From NCBI GenBank assembly GCA_030604905.1, contig JAUVVA010000031.1:1-34684 (forward strand): DNA of 34,684 nt. Direction: 5' to 3'. This document shows positions 33,185-34,684 of the stretch, piece by piece; positions within the stretch are counted from its first letter, which is position 1; every line of letters begins with the position of its first letter. Origin of the DNA: Verrucomicrobiota bacterium. GTDB taxonomy: Bacteria > Verrucomicrobiota > Verrucomicrobiia > Opitutales > Opitutaceae. Both the position numbers and the translations under genes were made by a program. The notes under the pieces are model-generated. The model did no database searches. It saw only the letters and a program-made list of their open reading frames with translations, and had not been told where the DNA came from.

Positions 33185-34443
33185 CCCTCCCGGCAAGCAC
33201 CCCGACCCATCGCGAACGCACGCGCCCCCTTCCCCGCCCAATCTCTCTCCTCCTCCCCGTCCTTGCGCTCGGTTTCGCATGGGCTCTGCCCGCGACGGCC
33301 GGGACGACCTCGCCACCGAAGTCCGGCTTCAGCACCTGGAACGAGGCCCGCCTGCTTGCCTGGCGCGAAAGCGCACACGGCGCCCCCGGACCAGGCACAC
33401 ACCCGGCGCTCCTGCGCCTGAAGGCCGAGGCCCGCGAGGCCGGGGCGGCGCCCGCGCTCAGCGTGCTCGACAAAAGCAAGCGCGGCGCGAGCGGCGATCC
33501 GCGCGACTTCTACTCGCTCGCCCCCTATTGGTGGCCCGATCCCGCCTCGCCCACCGGCCTGCCCTACATCTGGCGCGACGGCACCGTGAACCCCGAGGCG
33601 CTCGTCGGCACGGACAGCCCGGCCTTCCGCACCATGGTGGACCGCGTCGAATCGCTCACCCTCGCCTGGTGGATCTTTGGCGACGAGGCCGCCGGCGCCC
33701 GCGCCGCCGAGCTCATCCAGACCTGGTTCTTCGACGAGAAGACCGGCATGAATCCACATCTTGAATACGCCCAGGAGATCCCGGGCGTCCGCACCGGCAG
33801 CGGCATCGGCATCATCGGGCTGCGCCGCGTCGCCATCGTCCTCGACAGCGTGCGCGCCCTCCGCGGCCACCCCGCCTGGACGGCGGAGCGCGACGCGGCC
33901 TTCTCCGACTGGCTCGCCCGCTACCTCCAATGGTTGCTCGACAGCGGGCACGGCGCCCTCGCCGACCGGCAGCACAACAACCATGGCACCTTCTACGATT
34001 TTCAAGTCGCGCAGCTCGCGCTCTTCCTCGGCCGCGACGAGCTCGCGCGCGAGCGCCTGGGCCGCGGCGTCGAGTCGCGTCTGCTCACCCACGTGGACGC
34101 GAGCGGCGCGCAGCCCAAGGAGGCCGCCCGCACCCGCGGCCTCTACTACACCGCGATCAATCTCTCCGGCTTGGCCGCGCTGGCCAACCTGGGCGAGGCG
34201 ATCGGCGCGCCTTGGTGGAGGGAGGAGCGCATGCGCCTCGCCATGCTCCACCTCGCCCGCTTCCTCGATCCGAAGGAGGAGTGGCCGCACAAGGACATCG
34301 ATTCCTTCCCCCGGCACCGCATCGCCGCGGTGCTCCTGCTCGCTCCCGAAGGCGTCTTGCCGCCCGCACTCCGCGAAGCCGCCGAAGCCGCGGCCCGCGA
34401 GACCGACGAGCGCTGGGCCCTGACCGGAGCGCCCCTGCTCTAG
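33181..34443 (+). CDS. Secreted alginate-lyase-family enzyme
   Basis: The 420-residue protein has an N-terminal signal peptide (PISLLLPVLALGFAWALPATA, cut before GTTSPP). The alginate-lyase (PL5-like, PF05426-type) toroid is recognised by SKRGASGDPRDFYSLAPYWWPDP near 99-121, GTVNPEA, DRVESLTLAWWIFGDEAAGARAAELI, and the conserved NNHGTFYDFQVAQLALFLG near 265, which includes the catalytic-region His and Tyr. Members cleave alginate or other uronate-containing chains by beta-elimination; many verrucomicrobial homologues have no tested substrate. The length is normal. It is coupled by ATGA overlap to the pseudopilin. It ends before a repeat-containing, gene-free stretch to the window edge. Confidence 0.88.
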   Translation: MTLPASTPTHRERTRPLPRPISLLLPVLALGFAWALPATAGTTSPPKSGFSTWNEARLLAWRESAHGAPGPGTHPALLRLKAEAREAGAAPALSVLDKSKRGASGDPRDFYSLAPYWWPDPASPTGLPYIWRDGTVNPEALVGTDSPAFRTMVDRVESLTLAWWIFGDEAAGARAAELIQTWFFDEKTGMNPHLEYAQEIPGVRTGSGIGIIGLRRVAIVLDSVRALRGHPAWTAERDAAFSDWLARYLQWLLDSGHGALADRQHNNHGTFYDFQVAQLALFLGRDELARERLGRGVESRLLTHVDASGAQPKEAARTRGLYYTAINLSGLAALANLGEAIGAPWWREERMRLAMLHLARFLDPKEEWPHKDIDSFPRHRIAAVLLLAPEGVLPPALREAAEAAARETDERWALTGAPLL

Positions 34444-34463
34444 CCGGATCAAGCATCGGTTTT

Positions 34464-34494
34464 GACCGCGGATCGCGCGGAGAGCGCGGATAAA
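34464..34494 (+). repeat. Second copy of the CCGCGGAT...GCGCGGATA repeat arm
   Basis: GACCGCGGAT (34464-34473), then GCGCGGATAAA to about 34494, matches the left arm at 1599-1628 with a few mismatches and one base of length difference. It starts 20 bases after the alginate-lyase stop. No matching right arm lies within the 190 bases left in the window, so the copy is solo, broken or cut by the edge. Confidence 0.55.
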
Positions 34495-34527
34495 GGCACG
34501 CAGAGCTGTAGCCGCTGGGTTCAACCC

Positions 34528-34593
34528 GGATTCCGCGATTGTCCCGGTGGAGTATCGCGCGAGGTGGTGAGGCGGAAGGTCGTCGCGGAATCC
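34528..34593. repeat. 11-bp perfect inverted repeat in the terminal gap
   Basis: GGATTCCGCGA (34528-34538) and TCGCGGAATCC (34583-34593) are perfect inverted copies 44 bases apart. The stretch 34444-34684 holds no convincing gene; this dyad and the repeat arm before it are all I can identify there. It may be part of the same class of dispersed repeat, or a terminator region for the alginate-lyase gene. Confidence 0.4.
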
Positions 34594-34684
34594 CGACGTG
34601 TCCCGTTCTGCGGGAGAAGGTGCATGGAGCGGATGACGCGGCGAGCTGGCGGCCACCAGCTTGGGTGAGACGACCCGCGACAAC

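Noticed and set aside
34178-34684. Start of a - strand gene entering from the right edge
   Set aside because: The frame runs for 500 codons opposite the alginate-lyase-family gene with no domain, and its first part is repeat-containing intergenic DNA.

Overview
The window is GC-rich, densely coded bacterial DNA. It probably comes from a Verrucomicrobiota member of the Opitutaceae type. The grounds are a PEP-CTERM protein with autotransporter-type beta-strand repeats, three pseudopilin-like proteins of the H-X9-DG kind placed among polysaccharide-degrading enzymes, a large share of glycoside hydrolases and esterases, and dispersed CCGCGGAT/GCGCGGATA palindromic repeats in the gaps. The taxonomy is an inference from gene content; there is no rRNA or marker gene to confirm it.

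Positions 1-4293 are a housekeeping stretch on the + strand: the tail of an unrecognised gene, a small membrane protein, ribonuclease PH (rph), methylenetetrahydrofolate reductase (metF) and a GIDE-LemA fusion membrane protein. Three structured non-coding elements sit between these genes, and two of them touch a start codon.

Positions 4282-24533 form a carbohydrate-catabolism locus that I read as one LacI regulon. A LacI-family regulator and an ADP-ribosylglycohydrolase-fold enzyme lie on the - strand. Two long + strand gene runs follow. Run A (6949-18283) has a PEP-CTERM surface protein, a sialate-O-acetylesterase-like enzyme, a GH63/MGH1-like hydrolase, a GH106-like (rhamnosidase-type) protein and a secreted beta-helix protein. 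Run B (18444-24533) has a pseudopilin, a secreted clan-A-like hydrolase, a second pseudopilin, two alpha/beta-hydrolase esterases and a DUF4886 SGNH-like protein. Near-identical dyads (TTCACCGG[C/T]GTGAA) occur upstream of the ADP-ribosylglycohydrolase, between regulator and run A, and upstream of run B. They tie the locus together.

Positions 24650-25969 hold a divergent pair: a conserved protein of unknown function and a Ser/Thr-phosphatase-like metallophosphoesterase.

Positions 26043-34443 are a second, smaller locus: an unclassified (alpha/alpha)-toroid, lyase-like protein coupled to a large exported GH39-like protein (- strand), a GntR/LacI hybrid regulator (- strand), and a pseudopilin translationally coupled to an alginate-lyase-family enzyme (+ strand). 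A 36-bp AT-rich palindrome precedes the GH39-like gene.

Taken together, the loci fit breakdown of an acetylated, rhamnose- and probably uronate-containing polysaccharide. Exported proteins do the first steps, and enzymes without signal peptides finish the work inside. The window has no transporter, SusC/D pair, sulfatase, secretion ATPase or prepilin peptidase, so uptake and pilin assembly must be encoded elsewhere. The recurring pairing of single pseudopilins with polysaccharide-active enzymes is the most interesting pattern here. No gene-free stretch exceeds 300 bases. I saw no tRNA, rRNA, CRISPR array or insertion sequence.
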